NCBI GenBank assembly: GCA_037179385.1
Contig: CM074187.1
Location: 8,929,450 to 8,993,449 of the forward strand
DNA from: Holothuria scabra
Lineage: Eukaryota > Echinodermata > Holothuroidea > Aspidochirotida > Holothuriidae
Length of the DNA: 64,000 bases
Reading direction: 5' to 3'
Position numbers and translations under genes: made by a program. The notes beneath the pieces were generated by a model. It was not told where the DNA came from. It worked only from the letters and a program-made list of their open reading frames with translations, and did not search any database. Positions 21,640 through 35,265 of this stretch are shown here, piece by piece. The stretch's first letter is position 1, and each line of letters begins with the position of its first letter.

Positions 21640-24600
21640 CATCCAGTCTAATACAGTACTTGATGCACATACGGTACCCAACTAGCCTAAAGATTCATAT
21701 TTAATACTGTAGTGACATTTCAAGATGATGACACCTGGGATAGGGCAATGTGCTACCTGTACTGTACCGTAAGTACATGTTTAATCGTGTCACAGTAAGC
21801 CTTCACAAATGAGATCCTTCTACCAGTCCAAGTAAATGATAATGTATGATCATGACATTTAATGGGACTGCCTGGGAAGTCACACTGACTGCAGCTTTCC
21901 TGTTGCAAACAGGAAACAGCAATTCCACTAGGTGGTTCCTTTCTTCCATAGCTATATGTATCCGTTATAAACCACCCACACACAACATCACATAGGCCAT
22001 TCTGTTCAATCTGGATGTAGTTCTGAAACATTATCCACTACTGGTAACCTCTCTCTTGTAGGAGAGTTTTACATTCCACTTTCTTTCATTTTTGCGGTTT
22101 ACACTAGTATACCAATGCAACAAGATAGATACATGGAACCGATAAATGTTGGCTGGCATTGTGCTTTTTTGTAGGAATTGTTCCAAAAACTGTGCAGTGG
22201 AGTTAACTAGTCAAGAGATGACTAGTGAGTTACTGCACACTTTGATAATACTGTACTTTTCCATTTAAATTTTGTGACATTTTCAACATAACAGGCTATC
22301 CCTTATTTGCTTAGCTGACACACTGTACTATTTAAAAGGAACCTGAAGGCTAATGTCAAAATATTTTCCAACAAAATTGTTTTTTTTTTTTTCTTTTTTT
22401 TGAGGGGGAAGGGGGGGGGAGAAGGAGGGGTTTAAATAATATACCTTTTTTCTTTCTTTCTTTTTTCATGGTTACACCTTTAAGAAATTCCTACTTATGC
22501 CCAATATAATTTAATACAACAACAAAGGCTACAAAAAGCCCTATTCATTGTAATCCAGGGTGGTATTAAAAGAGAAGAGGCGAAGCCATTTGCAGAAAAT
22601 GGCTAAAAGCATTTAATGCCCATGAAGTCTTAATTGGACTTACATTAAACAACCGGTGAAACCATAAAGCAAAGTAAGAAAGAAATCAGAATCTGTCCTA
22701 AAGTAACATGACCACATAGTTTATCTTTGAAACAATGCATTGACAGGCAGGAATAGAGTAGCATTTGATTACATCAAGTACTGTACTGCAAATAGTAACT
22801 AATACCAGCACACACAGTACATACATAGGTTCTGGTGTCACCAAGTTTCAGCCTCCTGCATTAGGTGATTTTCCCCCACCCAGTATGACATCCCCAATAG
22901 AAATGCTCAAAAATGGCTGAGATTCTGGCACTCAGTAAGACTTCGTGTGTATCAAATTGCGTGGAGATTAATTAAAACTACTACTGATCGATCCGGGATA
23001 TGTGAGGGCGTAGTGCTAAAAGCACTACAGTGTGCATATTACTCAGGGAAAGGCGCTCTTAAGAAGTAACTTAGATGTGGAAAAGGGGTAGCATATGTCA
23101 GTGATGTGAATACTTACATATTCTCTAGCCACTTGACATGAATTTCATTCATCTCAAGCTATTTCTCCTCTTCTATGCTGTCAAGATATGCACATGTTCG
23201 CACTAGCCAGCTAAGAGACAATTTTTTCGATAACAAGAGATTTTCACTTTTACTAAAATCTAAAAATGAGACTTGAAGTCATGGTAAAAAACAACACATG
23301 GACTGTTTATACCTCATATAGAAAACATTTCCTACTATGTTCTTCTTTTTTGGTGTCTTGCAAGGAACAAAACAGAATATGTTGAGTGATTTTTGCTTAA
23401 TGTTAATTGATTAGCAAAAAATCACTTAAAAATTCTTTAATAAATCTTTCGTAATTAGCAAGTATTGCAACTTTTGTGAATCAAAATAAGAACTGATTAG
23501 CAACTGGCAATCCTTGGGTAGCAAAGTGCTGTGTGATGAACCCAGATATTTTGTCTCTTGTTTTGAGATATGTACCGTGATGCAGCAATTTTCTTTGAAT
23601 CCTACAGTACTAGCTATAAATGTAACAGCCTCCTTGCCACTCTGTAAAGGAGGGTACCATCCCCACCACAAAGAGTTTAACTAGCAAACTTTGCATTCTG
23701 CTCTAAATTTCAAAAATCTTGCAGCAAACACTAAAACTCGATAGCATCCAGTTATGGCCCCACAATATATGGGCCACTGCAGGACCAATGAGCTTAAGTA
23801 GAGAGGAGTTAGACTGGTTGTAGGAATAACGCACTGCAGTGCTCTTAGGACTCTAAGCCTATATGTTTATTTTTGCACAGAGTTACATGTACACAACAAC
23901 CAAACTGGACTGGTTATGTGCACAGCAAACATTTTCAAACACTACACAGGAAGCATACACTATAGTAGAATCTAAGTGCTCAATATATACATTACAAAAC
24001 TATGAACATGATAAGTTCCTCTTCATTTCTGCAGGCACAGAAAATACTGCACAGCAAACATGCAATGACCCAGATAATGGTTATAGCATTACTTACAAAA
24101 AGGACGATGACTCTTTCTAACCAGAGCACAGACATTTGCATCATTATTCGCAAGTGTTATGAAGGTATGAAGAATGCCTTGCATTGCCCATGTTCCATAA
24201 CACATAGCGTTTGAGGTAACAATGATCTATATTACAATCACTAACATACCTAAGCAGGTCACAAAATAACATAATGCCATGCATTGTCCTCTCTTGCTTT
24301 CAAGACTGTTTTACAGCAATTTTAACCCTTAAGTACATACTGTACATAAGGAAAAAACTAAGTCAAAAGAAATCTGAATTGTCTTCAAAGGATATTTTCC
24401 TTTGACAAAAAAAAAAAAGAAAAAAACATTGGATAATGGAATCTTAAATAAATGTTATAGCAGAATAGCATGTCACTGCTCTAATTGCATTGATGAGATT
24501 CCCCTCAGTGACAAGGGTTCTGTTCTTTCCAGTCCTGATACTATTACAGCATTGCCCAGGCTTGGAAAGAAGAAGAGCTTCATTCTGGTTCTGGTTCTGG

Positions 24601-24673
24601 TTAGATACTACAAGCAGTTCCCCACAAATGGGATGTACGGTTGTAGGTGTGTAACGGATAGCGGACAAGTCAA
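21640..24673. other. Unannotated AT-rich DNA
   Basis: T-run with G-run at 22379-22430, a GTAGTGCTAAAAGCACTAC hairpin near 23009, an A-run at 24407 and a (GGTTCT)n stretch near 24585. No gene recognised. Confidence 0.5.
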
Positions 24674-25440
24674 TTAGATCAGATTAATAGATTCAGATCT
24701 CCTCAAAGATGTCAAGTTCAGTTTGTATATTTGATTTCTAAAAGTTTCAATAGATGGGGAGTCCCTTATGGCTGAGGGTAAGCAATTCCACTCTGCCACT
24801 GACCTAGCAATAAAAGAGAACTTATAACAATCCTTTTTCACAGCAGGGTGATGAAAGGAGATCGATGAAGACTTGCTAGTAGAGATTCCATTATTGCTGG
24901 GCTTAAAAATATATCCATTTAGATCAATGGCAACAAAGTGATGGAGAGACTTGTACAATAAGCTCAACATAGCACTGATCCTGCGTTCCTCCAAAGTAGG
25001 CCAACTTAAGTCAGCAAGCATTGATGAAACACTAGTTTTACGCCCTTGGTCTTTACAGACGAATCTAGCAGCTATGCGTTGCACTGCTTCAAGCTTGTTT
25101 ATATGCTCCTGATGGAAAGGATCCCAAATACTTGAGCAGTACTCCAACCTTGGTCTAACAAGGGATTTATTAGCAGCTTCCTTAACTTTGGGGGAACAAC
25201 TATACAGGTTACGACGTAAGAAGTCAATGATTCTGTTTGCTTTGGAAGTTATTCCATTAATGTGATCGGTCCAGCTTAATTTACTGTTAATATCCACTCC
25301 AAGATAAGTACTGTTTGTAGAACACTATTGTTCATTTTGTACGCAGTTAATAGAGGTTTCTTCTTAGGAGTAACACGCTTAGCGAAGCACTAAGAAACAT
25401 TAAATTTCATTTGCCATTTAGATTCCCATTTGCACAGACT
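24674..25440 (-). pseudogene. CR1/L2-type LINE 3' fragment (RT C-terminal domain)
   Basis: A 207-codon open stretch (25297-24674) reads DINSKLSWTDHIN, then LRRNL, SLVRPRLEYCSSIWDP, KLEAVQRIAARFV, LSWPTLEERR, and finally AEWNCLPSAIRDSPSIETF. These are the conserved blocks at the C-terminus of CR1/L2-like reverse transcriptases. Upstream on the same strand to about 25440 the homology continues as KWQMKFNVS-stop-C and VTPKKKPLLT, then needs a frameshift just before YLGVDINSK. It is therefore a pseudogene, less decayed than the relic at 0.7-1.4 kb. No endonuclease domain is present. Confidence 0.85.
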
Positions 25441-28400
25441 ATTTATATCATATTTCTTTAATATCAACTGCCTAAGTAATGAAAATAGCACTCTTTCCAA
25501 TGCTACCCCTACCCCAGACAAGAACTGTCAGATGACAAGGTTTGCTTTGTATTTTTAGAAAGCACATACTGCTTTTATGACTGTTTTTATTGAACAGAGC
25601 CTGACTTTTACTCACTGTACACCAAGTCGACTACAAAATTTGCTATCTGAAGCACCAGGAACACTATGACTTAAAAAAGTCATTAAACCACAATTTTTGA
25701 TCATCTCTTACATCATCCTACCATCAGTTGATCATCTCCCTCCATGGTGACAAACTTTCAAAGAATGTGTTTTTTAGGACCCCTGCATAGTACCCAATTT
25801 TAGATGGTATTCAACTTTCAGCTTTTCTTCTAAAAAATAAATTTAATTCTAAGTCATCTATAATGGAGTTTCACACTGTGTTCCCCTCCCAATGCTGACC
25901 TGTCTTCAGGGTAACCAGTTGGCATGTGAAGTATCTTCATACAACTTGGTTCAAAAAATGAACATTCCAATGACTGCCTTTCAGATGATCAATACAACAT
26001 CTACAGAAAATCCATCCAAAAAACATTTAAATGTACAAATATTAAGACTATTAGTTTTAACATGTTTCCTCTCTGAAGAAAAATTAATAAACAGAAATGA
26101 GGCACTTTTCCTTCTAGGTACTGTTGTAGTTTTTTTTTAATGGTAGGGATCATCAGGAATTGTGATATTACAGTTGTAAAAAAAGTTATTATGAACAAGC
26201 ATGTTAGTAGGATTCAATATTGTAATTACTCTAAGTTCAGTATTTTTTACTTTTTTCCACAATTGTGGACAAATGACATTCAGAAACTCTCTGTTCTGCA
26301 GAATGGACGTATTGTAGTTAAAAACTGTAAAATACTGCACTGTTCATACGGGAAAGCTTTCAATACATATTCCACAGTGTTTTGGGGGCTACCCAAAGAA
26401 TTATAAACATTTCACAGAAATGTTATTTCATGTGATCAGTGATCTCCCTCTAGCTTCCTGAATAAGTCTTTGTTAGTGTGCAATACTTTTAAACATTGTC
26501 TGGGTTGTTGTCAAGCTGAAACTTATTGTCATATGATGAAGTTGCCATGATGGAAAGGATAGACCCACTGTACCAAATACTTGGCAAATCAATCAGGATA
26601 GATTCTTAACTCACCCTAGCCCTGAGAGGTCCTTTCTCTACTCTGCACCCTCCGTTTCTTCAAGCTTTTACGAATTTCATTAGATATCTCACCAAGGAAG
26701 CTGTAAATTCTAGACTACTTCACATTACACAATGACACTACTGGTTTCTGAGGTAAGGTATAATTTCCACTCAAATAAAAATACTGTACATATAAGGGGT
26801 TTCCCCTCATATTCTTTTTGAGAGGTGGGTGTGGCCTTACATTTTCTAGCCAAAACCTCACATGGATTTGCTGCAACTGCCTCTTCCTTACTGCATGGAT
26901 GAAAGCTTGGTCAAATTTGACATAAGTTGACATAAGCACATGTATGTAAAACTGAACTTGCTGTGGAAGGATTAAATAGTTAACATCTGATGGTAACTTC
27001 CATGTTACATAGTTCTCCTGTTTCCATACAAAACTTGTTGTGATGCCACATTCCCAACAATGTAATAACAACAGTGCACCAACTGAAGTTTTATTTAACA
27101 AAAAACAAATGCTTTAGAGCACTCAACAAACATTTCTTTGCAAATGAAAGGATGGAATGTAAATTGTACACATAAAAGCTTGTACCATCAAGGCTGAAAG
27201 TTATGGATATTAACATTTTCGAAAATCTGCTGGAAGAAAGAGTTCAAGATCAAACATTTGAATTTTTCTTGTATCATACACCAAATTTCTTTTAAAGCTG
27301 AGCTAAATTCAGCAATATAAAGTCAATTAAGAACATCAAGTTTTTAAATGATTAATAAAACTGACCAATGAAGGGAACAAATTTATGTGAGCAATTTATG
27401 TTAAATTAGAGGTGTTATACCCATAGAGCCAACCCAGAATTGATACAAATAGCATTTGAATGTGAAACCAAAAATAGTTGATGCAAGCTTGTGTTCTTAT
27501 TGGGTGCAATAAACAAAAGAGAAAGAAAATAGATTTCTTGACATAACAACTGTAAGAAAATAGCATTCCATTTGCTATGGACACAGGAAATAACACAAAA
27601 CACCACAACCATATTAGTTGTTATCAGGAAGGGAGGGTTTACAGCATAACTGAGCAAGGAGTGACAATTGAGGAAGAATGGGACAAAGAGAATGAAGCTT
27701 TCAGATACAGACGAAATAAACCAGCAGAAGTATGAAAGATGCCACCATTTTGCAAGAAGGGAAGGAATATTGATTGACAAAGCTGTGAAAGGTTGTGAGT
27801 GCAAGGCTGCTATAAATGTGCAAATGTGTATTGAGGGAGGTTGTACACGATGCGAACAGTAATGATGAAATGTTTGCATCTCACTTACTCCGTATTGGAA
27901 TTGGAGGGATGCGGCATAATTTGGGCTCCGCCGGTGATATATTCTGATCTGTAAAGAGTAACCAAAAGAAGAAAGAAATCTGGTGTTTGGAACCAATAAC
28001 TTCATTGTCCATTTCAACTCAACAGTTGTTGTGCACAATGTTCCAATGCTTCACATGTATTGATTTACATCAACTGTAACATATGCTTACAAGGTAAAAT
28101 TTCACATGACAAACAACCAGGAAATTATGCAAATGCTGTACATATGTAAACAGGAAGTAAGGAGGAGCAAAGATGACAGACAAATCCAAGAACTGTAGTT
28201 TTGCTTTAAATGCTGTTTTTCACATTTACATAATTGTAGTAATAGATCAAACCTCTGAATGTGAGGGAGGTTCTCATCAGCTCCATTACATTTTAGAAAT
28301 GTTCCCAAAAAGTGTGCTTTATAGCTATTTTACAAAAAGATAGGGACATATGAAGATGGCAATCTGACCACCTCAACATTCACAGTTACTCTGGACACAA

Positions 28401-29740
28401 AAAGCATAACACTCATTGTATGGAGTAGGGAGAAGTGCATACAATACATCATGGGACCTGCGCCAAGCTAATATTCCCATTTTTTTTTTTTTTTTCTAAT
28501 TTACTCTGTGGAACCCTACCCTTTTAATTTATTTTGGGGAACTTCTTGACCAGGGAAAAAGGTAAAATGACAACTACAGTAGGTTACATTAATAACCAAT
28601 AGAGGTCATGCACCAAAATCAATGCATTGCAAGTCTTTCTATTTTGCCATTCAGGCATCCATTGTACAACAAATGTTACTGAGGTACTTTCTTGAGTGGG
28701 TATTGGTAACACCCATACACACACACTGCCCAAAACCAGTTCCATCAAGTCAGCCAAATTCAAACGTGCAGACATCACTTGCATAACCTCTGCGGACTCA
28801 TCTGCCCAGATGTCCTTTAATAACTTAATAAGAAGATGTTAAGAAACTGAAATTTTTGAAGCCGCTTTATAGTTTTTAGTTTATGTACAAGGTACAGAAA
28901 ACATATGTGACCCTCTAGTACAAGTGGATTACAATGCACAGATCCTGTTTGGGGCAGTGCATTTAATAAACTTTGGTCACCAACTTTTTTAAGTTTACAG
29001 CAAGGGAGTCAATGGATGCTAAAGATCTAGAGGTATTACATGCCCTGAATTATGCTGATTCCCTGAGATCAAACTCGGAGGACTTTGCAATTAAAATAAC
29101 CACAAATGGAATTTCAGCATTATCACCAGAAAGATGGAAAAGAAATTAGAAATACATCATGCTGTCAAAGATTGTTGGGGAGAGGTTGGGGCTTCAGCTT
29201 CAGCTTCAGCTCATATGTGGATTATAATATTAGTCCTGTACAATTCAAACATTGGGCAATGTAGTGTGCAGTGCTTCAAACTGATAAAAAATCATTTCTT
29301 CTTGCTATAAAAAAAATTGCATAGAAATTGTACAAAATACACCACCCCCTTAATTTAATGACCTTCACTTCCCTCCACATCACATTTGTACCTTATTTAA
29401 GTACTCTATGAAAATTACGATGTAGGAGCTTATATTTGGTTCATGTACCATATAAGATTGGCTACTTGAAGGGGCTGAGACAAAAAACATTCTGCAGGAC
29501 TTCGTTTATAGAAAACCAAGCAGAGCAATGAACCTCCGAGGTTGCAAATTATGCTACTATATGAAGTTGCTTTCCTGGATAAGAAAATTAGGAAAGCACA
29601 CACACTACTTGGCTCTCTTGGGTTCTTTCAGGAGAGCAATCTACTCTCCTCAAAAAATGTCCTCTGTGGATAAAAAAAAAGTGAAGCCCACCATGGCAGG
29701 TTGGAGAGGGGGTTGGAGGGGGGGGGGATAAATAACCATC
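25441..29740. other. Unannotated DNA
   Basis: Open frames at 26715-27101 and 27415-28038 (minus) and 27668-27862 (plus) have no recognisable homology. (CTTCAG)n near 29197 and a T-run near 28480. G-rich run at 29701-29728. Confidence 0.45.
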
Positions 29741-29949
29741 AGGCCTTGAGTTTTAGATCTACTGTAGGCATGCTACAAGTCACACTCAGAAAATTAAGGA
29801 GTGTGGTAGGTGGGTGCTGTTTTATTAAACTTAAACAGATTTATATGAGCTCCAGATCGTTGTCAAGGTGTGCCAAAAATCACACTACTCACTGTGACTT
29901 GAGGTGAAAGGTGTGCAATTGCACTCGCGTGCCTCAGAGTTCAAGGCCT
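29741..29949 (-). mobile_element. MITE family M1, copy d
   Basis: The clearest M1 copy: AGGCCTTGAGTTTTAGAT at the left and GAGTTCAAGGCCT at the right, 209 bp. This gives the family terminal inverted repeat of about 9-14 bp. No clean target duplication is visible. It lies in the presumed Smad2/3 intron. Confidence 0.75.
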
Positions 29950-31105
29950 ACATCACAGGGGAAAGGTCATCACAACATTTTTTAAGTGTGCATGAAGAAA
30001 AAGGAGCAAGGCCATTAAGGAAACAGTAACACTACCGTATCTCTCAAACAATGAGTACCAGGGGATTCATACAGTAGTAGGGCTGTAACATTTAAACAGT
30101 AAAACATTTAGAGCAGCAATGCTGCAGAATCTCAGTACCTTGTAAATGTCTTTAAGGGAAAGTTTCAGATCCCCAAATACACTTCAATATACTCTGAGGG
30201 GTAAATATTTTTCACCAAAATATAAAGACACTGTGATTTTGCCTCTTCCGATGTGTCCCCACTTGATCCCCCCCTATGCTGATCACCACAAGCTTAATTA
30301 ACTGGAAAATTTTGTGACCAACCACATGAGTGTTATCATTTGACCACCGGCGCAAGATCTGACTCCCTCCTCCCTTGGAGTTACAGAAAGTTGTGTCATT
30401 GTAATTATGTGTGCAGGTCAAGTTTGTGTGGCGTGAGGAGCTTCGCTGCAGAAGTATGTCATTGATCTCAGGTCACCTTGATCCCCTGTTATGTTCCCAC
30501 TTGTTTTTTTGATGGCCTGCATGTGGTCTGATCCTCACCAAAGGGGCCATCAAGCTCCTTGGACCTAACCCAGGGAATGACAGTGTTCACACTTGTAAAT
30601 TGATCTCCTGTGCAGGGTCTGAACCGGTTCTGACAGCCTGGTCGTTCTCAAGTGGGAACACTTTCTTGGACACATTTTGTGCATGACTGCAACTTAAATA
30701 AGCTTATTCCCTGAAGAAAATTACTGGCCAAATATCTGCTACAGAGCCTTCAGTTATGGTCAGACTAGGCAAGATTATCTTACAGCTACTTCAGACTTGA
30801 TTTAGCAGAAGTGTGAAGCCAAGCTTCAGAGGTCTGAGATTTACCAACAAAATGTAAACATTCTCAGTATAGGTATCTGGCCTAGCAATCATAGTGCAGT
30901 GTGCAAAAATATGACAGCTTCCTTGACAACCAAAGAGCTTTGCCCCTAAAATTTGCCAAATCAACCTAGCAACACTTTGTAACCATCAGTTTTTCACATC
31001 AAATATACAACTTCATCTTATCTCAACTCAAGAGTGTGCTCTCCAACTCTGAAAGCCACTGACCACATATCACGTTACATTCTACTGCTTTAAAGATATT
31101 TCAAA
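29950..31105. other. Unannotated DNA apart from the 30.5 kb inverted repeat
   Basis: No homology seen outside the small nested inverted repeat. Confidence 0.5.
30493..30659. repeat. Small nested inverted repeat
   Basis: GTTCCCACTTG at 30493 pairs with CAAGTGGGAAC at 30649, and GATGGCC at 30511 pairs with GGCCATC at 30545. The sequence is GC-richer than its flanks. It may be the core of a MITE, but no target duplication was seen. Confidence 0.4.
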
Positions 31106-31222
31106 TAGTCTTCGACCGATCGTCTGTTAAGTAATCAGCATCGGGCCAATTATTCCATTATCGGTAAATAATCAGCAACGGTAAAATTGGGCCATTCAAC
31201 CGATTACTACCACCGATTATTT
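31106..31222 (+). mobile_element. hAT-end-like sequence, partner end not found
   Basis: TAGTCTTCGACCGATCG is followed by several dispersed CCGATTA/ATCGGTAA/AATCAGC words, the layout of subterminal repeats in hAT elements with CCGATTATT-type ends. I found no matching inverted end with an 8 bp duplication. Confidence 0.35.
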
Positions 31223-31859
31223 GCAAACTGGAAAAAGGGGCCAAATATCATAGAACCTTACTCTTAATTTCGTTAAAATTCCAGCAAATACTCAATCCTT
31301 TAAATTCCCGCCAAAACGGGATGCATTGATAATCACAAACGTATAAAGTTTACCCCTGCCACATCATTTGATATTTTCCGTTATAATCAGGTAGGATTAC
31401 CTGGAATTCGATTTAAAAGTGCATTCGAGGTGTATTCCTTGTTGTCTAGCAGAAAGCGCCGTGTAAGTTGCAGTAAAAACTGTTCTAGGCAAAACACACA
31501 GTAAAGACTATCTAGCTGCAGTGTTTCGACGTTTTTTCAAATCCCAAAGCTTTGCATACATATCTGTGCACGTTTTGTACACTTAGCACCTAGAATCTTG
31601 TGAAATTCAGTGGTTATTATCTTGCAAAAATTAAGTCATTCCCAGTGTTCCTTCCGTAATGTTATTTACAGTAGGACTTAAGCAATGTTGTCATACAATG
31701 TCATTGCAAATGAAAACAGAAATGCACATGGTCTCTTGCAGCAAACTTCTTGGCCCACGCATGCACTAGACTTACTGTACGTGCGTGTCTGTTTTTACCA
31801 CCAAAGTATCATGTTTTGCTCAGTGATATCAGATGCATAAGGTCCATTACAAAATTTAA

Positions 31860-32137
31860 ATTGGCCCTGGCATCGTGATTGGTTCAATTGCTTTGATTCT
31901 AGGCAGCCAATCACAACTCGCGCCTTCGCCTATGTAATTTTAGTGTGTGAAAATAGTCCCGAACAAGTTTTCCCATTGAGTTTGTGTTACGACGATCGCG
32001 CTTGTAATGCCGGCTAGTGAAGCCGAGCGAGCCCCGTGCTAAATTCACCTAGAAACACGCATCACAAATCTCTGCGTACGTGGATTTTTCGGGGATTGGA
32101 CTTACATGCATTTCAGTTGCAGATTCTTTTTAAACAA
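31860..32137 (+). promoter_or_regulatory. CpG-rich, CCAAT-containing promoter-like patch
   Basis: An island of CpGs (for example TTACGACGATCGCGC and GAAGCCGAGCGAG) in CpG-poor DNA. ATTGG words occur near 31859 and 31879 and a CCAAT word near 31907. At 32137 the sequence AACAAGAT is followed by GTAAGT, a perfect donor hexamer, which would split an ATG after AT. This could be a host promoter and first exon on the plus strand, or the promoter of a mobile element beginning at 31106. No downstream exon was identified. Confidence 0.3.
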
Positions 32138-33185
32138 GATGTAAGTTTTGGACTAGAACTGCTAAAAATATACGGGGATATTTAAATCGGAAAGGAACCA
32201 TAAGATACGTTATACGGGTGCCCAGAACTGCTAAGATTGTCACTATTGCTTCACATGGGGTTCGTTAAAGCCGAAGAGTAGCTACAGTATATTAACACAA
32301 CTACAACCCAGTACAGTAAAAGAATGCAATGTTCCGACATGATTGGGGAATGAAAACTAGACAGACCATGATGTTGGCCTTGGAACTAAATTATCAAAGG
32401 GCATGTGACATCGACTCCAAACAATTGTACTGTATTAAGGGTTGATTTGTATCTGCACTTTTGAAGTGAAAATATTTCTCCAACAATAACAATTGACCAT
32501 TTAAACACCCCCCCCTCCCCCCTTCCCGGTAGTATCACTTTTTTCTCTTCATGCTTTGCTTTGATATCTCCCCATTCACAACGATGTTCATCAGCCACTT
32601 TAATGACCAAATAGGGCGCAAAATAACCTATTACTGGCACTTTATTCATAGCTTCAAGGGTACACAATAAATACATTTTTCATATGAGTGAGAAATCTGT
32701 TGTAAGCAGACAAAAGTCATAGCATTGCTTGAACAATTTCTGGCACTTAGAGATAATGAGACCTCTCCATTACGTTACCTACAGTACGAGTGCACCAGAA
32801 ATTTGCACATGAATGTTCTTTCAAAAATTTACATGGGGAAATAATGGGACTCAAACAAACAGTCAATCTCTCTAAAAACATTGTCACATGGTCAGGTGAA
32901 ATCGACACGCTTGGTGTACTGATACTGTAGCTACTTCACTATAGTAGTGCTATGATACAACGGTTTGCAGTGCAATAGATGCCATTTATCCAAACATGAA
33001 TTTCCTTGCAGTTTATTCAAGAGCACTGTCCAATTGCTCTACCCCAGAAATAAAGGAAAGTGACTGAGCACTAGTTTATTTTTGGGAAAGCGACAATTTG
33101 CCCATACTGGTTTAATTTAAGAAGCACTAAGGAGCGCAATTCCGGCAGCCTTCTTACACATCAAGCCGTGATTTTGTACCTTTTT
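32138..33185. other. Unannotated DNA
   Basis: A C-rich run at 32508-32524 and scattered TACTGTA/TACAGTA words. No exon identified downstream of the promoter-like patch. Confidence 0.5.
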
Positions 33186-33219
33186 AGTTGCGGTGCCTGC
33201 CTTGCAGGCAACCGCAACT
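33186..33219. repeat. Near-perfect 34 nt hairpin
   Basis: AGTTGCGGTGCCTGC and its complement, with one bulged A, face each other across a very short loop. The first 12 bases recur inverted at 36525-36536 (GGCACCGCAACT), so the hairpin may mark one end of a larger element. Confidence 0.6.
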
Positions 33220-33817
33220 AATGCAGTTACTATCGCGATGTCAATTTCTGACTTTTCCGGCACTTTATTTCTATCTCCTTCTAGATGCTTTGTGGTATCG
33301 AAATACGGTTTAGTGCAATTTGTAGGGATGGTACTTCTCTTTCGTGTTTTTAAGTTTTGGTGGAAATATGATTTTCGTGAGAGTTTAAAATTGGGGTTTT
33401 TTCACGTAAAATTTGCAAACATGTTCTATTTTTAGTAACAATCTTGCGGAAAAACCAGGTCCGTGTGTACTCTGGGGAATAATATGTTGTTTAATTTAAC
33501 ACAGCGCCATCATTTTGGTTGTTTTTCAATTCATCGAGGTGTTAAGTGAATTTTGAGTATTTATATGAGGATTTCTTTGTAGAGATTTATTCTTTTCAAG
33601 TGACATGGTCGGGTTGCTGTGGAGTAAAAAGTTTGATAGGAGGAGTTTTGTTCACTGTTTTTTCATAAAGTAAGTTTCTGTTGGAGGGAAACATTGTTAT
33701 TGGTAGGTAAATATTATTTGTATGAGATGGTTCGTATTAATATTTGTGTTATATCAAGGTGTCTGGTTATGGTAAATTTGTTATTTTAAAGTTTAAAATT
33801 ATGTGGAGAATATAACA

Positions 33818-33970
33818 ATGCCCAAGAAGGGCCGTTCAAAGATTTTTTTTGTAGAAAGGAGAGGTTGGCAACAAAGAAAAAGAAAGTATGGGGGTGAATT
33901 TCAAGATAAAAGTTATGAAGGGGAGAAAAATGATGTTGTCAGAGTTGGGATCAAACAAAAAAGGCTCTAG
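33818..33970 (+). CDS. Small basic open frame, unrecognised
   Basis: ATG to TAG, 50 codons, starting MPKKGRSKIFFVERRGWQQ and continuing with KRKYGGEFQDKSYEGEKND. Composition (about one quarter Lys/Arg, few low-complexity runs) looks protein-like rather than random AT-rich translation. It could be an exon or the N-terminal remnant of a transposon protein. No family recognised. Confidence 0.25.
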   Translation: MPKKGRSKIFFVERRGWQQRKRKYGGEFQDKSYEGEKNDVVRVGIKQKRL

Positions 33971-34435
33971 TGGATATGAAAAAAGTCAGAGGTGTGATGA
34001 TGGGTAAAGTAGGGAACATGACGATCGTGATATATTATTTAAACCTTCCGAAAGATCTACATGTACATTTTATTTTTTCGTTGTTGTGGGTGGTAATTGT
34101 TTTTTTTTTTTTTTTTTTTTTGGTGTTTGGCATTATTGGTTACAGGGAAGATGATCATCTTTATTTAAGACAAGTCATTGTAAGTTCATTATGTACCCCT
34201 CCACATATTTACACCACGAGTTGCCATTGCTCAGAAGCTCCACTAAAGAAGAATGCTTAAAAAACCAAATTCAGAGGGAATGTTCTTGGGGATATTTATA
34301 CATTTAGGGAGAAGAGCACATCATAAGATGAAGAAGTGTTAACATGAACACATAGTTTAATGTAAAAAGTAGTCACGGTAGGGTTTTAACATGTTCATTC
34401 ATATCTCGTTTTATATTTGTATGTGATGAGAGCAA

Positions 34436-34705
34436 CTATTTTTTATTACGCTGGGCGGTGATCTGTTTGAGATATTGGGAAGAGGTTTGCATGAATGAAG
34501 GTTTTGTACAATCATTCAGGGACTGCTTTGGGTCTTCTGTTGGGGGGAGAAGCCCTTTAAAACCAACTGATTTGGTCTTTTTAAAGGCCATGGATAGTTC
34601 ATCTCTTGTCAAAAATGTGTTGATTTTGAAATGGTTATTTAAAATTTTGAGGGGGCCATATGACAGTTTGGCTTTCCTTTTTTTTACTTGAGGAAGCAAA
34701 GACAT
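34436..34705 (-). CDS. Open frame of 89 codons, unrecognised
   Basis: Minus-strand frame with KKRKAKLSYGPLKILNNHF, then TRDELSMAFKKTKSVGFKGL and SFMQTSSQYLKQI, ending at a TAG. Soluble, basic and moderately protein-like, but opposed in strand to the two neighbouring small frames. Because the plus strand here is T-rich, the minus strand is A-rich and gives Lys-rich translations easily. Treat with caution. Confidence 0.2.
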   Translation of the reverse strand: MSLLPQVKKRKAKLSYGPLKILNNHFKINTFLTRDELSMAFKKTKSVGFKGLLPPTEDPKQSLNDCTKPSFMQTSSQYLKQITAQRNKK

Positions 34706-35265
34706 CCCTTGCCTTCTCCGGGATTTACGTCACTGTAAAACAATTAAAAATGATTGCCTTATCATTTTTTTATATTTATGTTAAACGAACGTAAATATTA
34801 AATTTGGATCGTTTGTAGAGGGTTTAGATTGTTAGCTTACACAACAAAGTTTTGAACAGTTACAAGAAAATTCGCAATTGTAAATTTTTAGCCAGGTGAT
34901 TCATTTCGTAAACGGTAAAGTAGCAAGACACTTATTTATAAGCTAGTTATGCTCTTTTGCGTTATGTCACTGGCTGTGGTGTTATCAGCGAAACGTTTAT
35001 TTTTTATGAAGTCCGTTTTTTCTTTGAAAGTGATTTATTGAGCTATTGCATATGGGTGGTTGGAATGATGAAATTTGTCTTTTACGGAGTTTTTTACTGG
35101 ACAGTGAAGTCTTATTCATAGACCTGGCTTTCTTATTGCTTTTACATATTTTAGGTTATCGTTTGATCAGTTGCGAGTCGTGGCCATACATAAACTTGCT
35201 ATATTATTATTTTTATCAGAAAAAGAAATGCATGGAAATTATTAAAACAATTTTTATATAGCGCA

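Noticed and set aside
26715..27101. 128-codon minus-strand frame
   Set aside because: No homology, no splice context, AT-rich neighbourhood; consistent with chance.
27415..28038. 207-codon minus-strand frame
   Set aside because: Hydrophobic, low-information translation with no recognisable motif. The plus strand in the same place also has an open Cys-rich frame (27668-27862), so neither is convincing.
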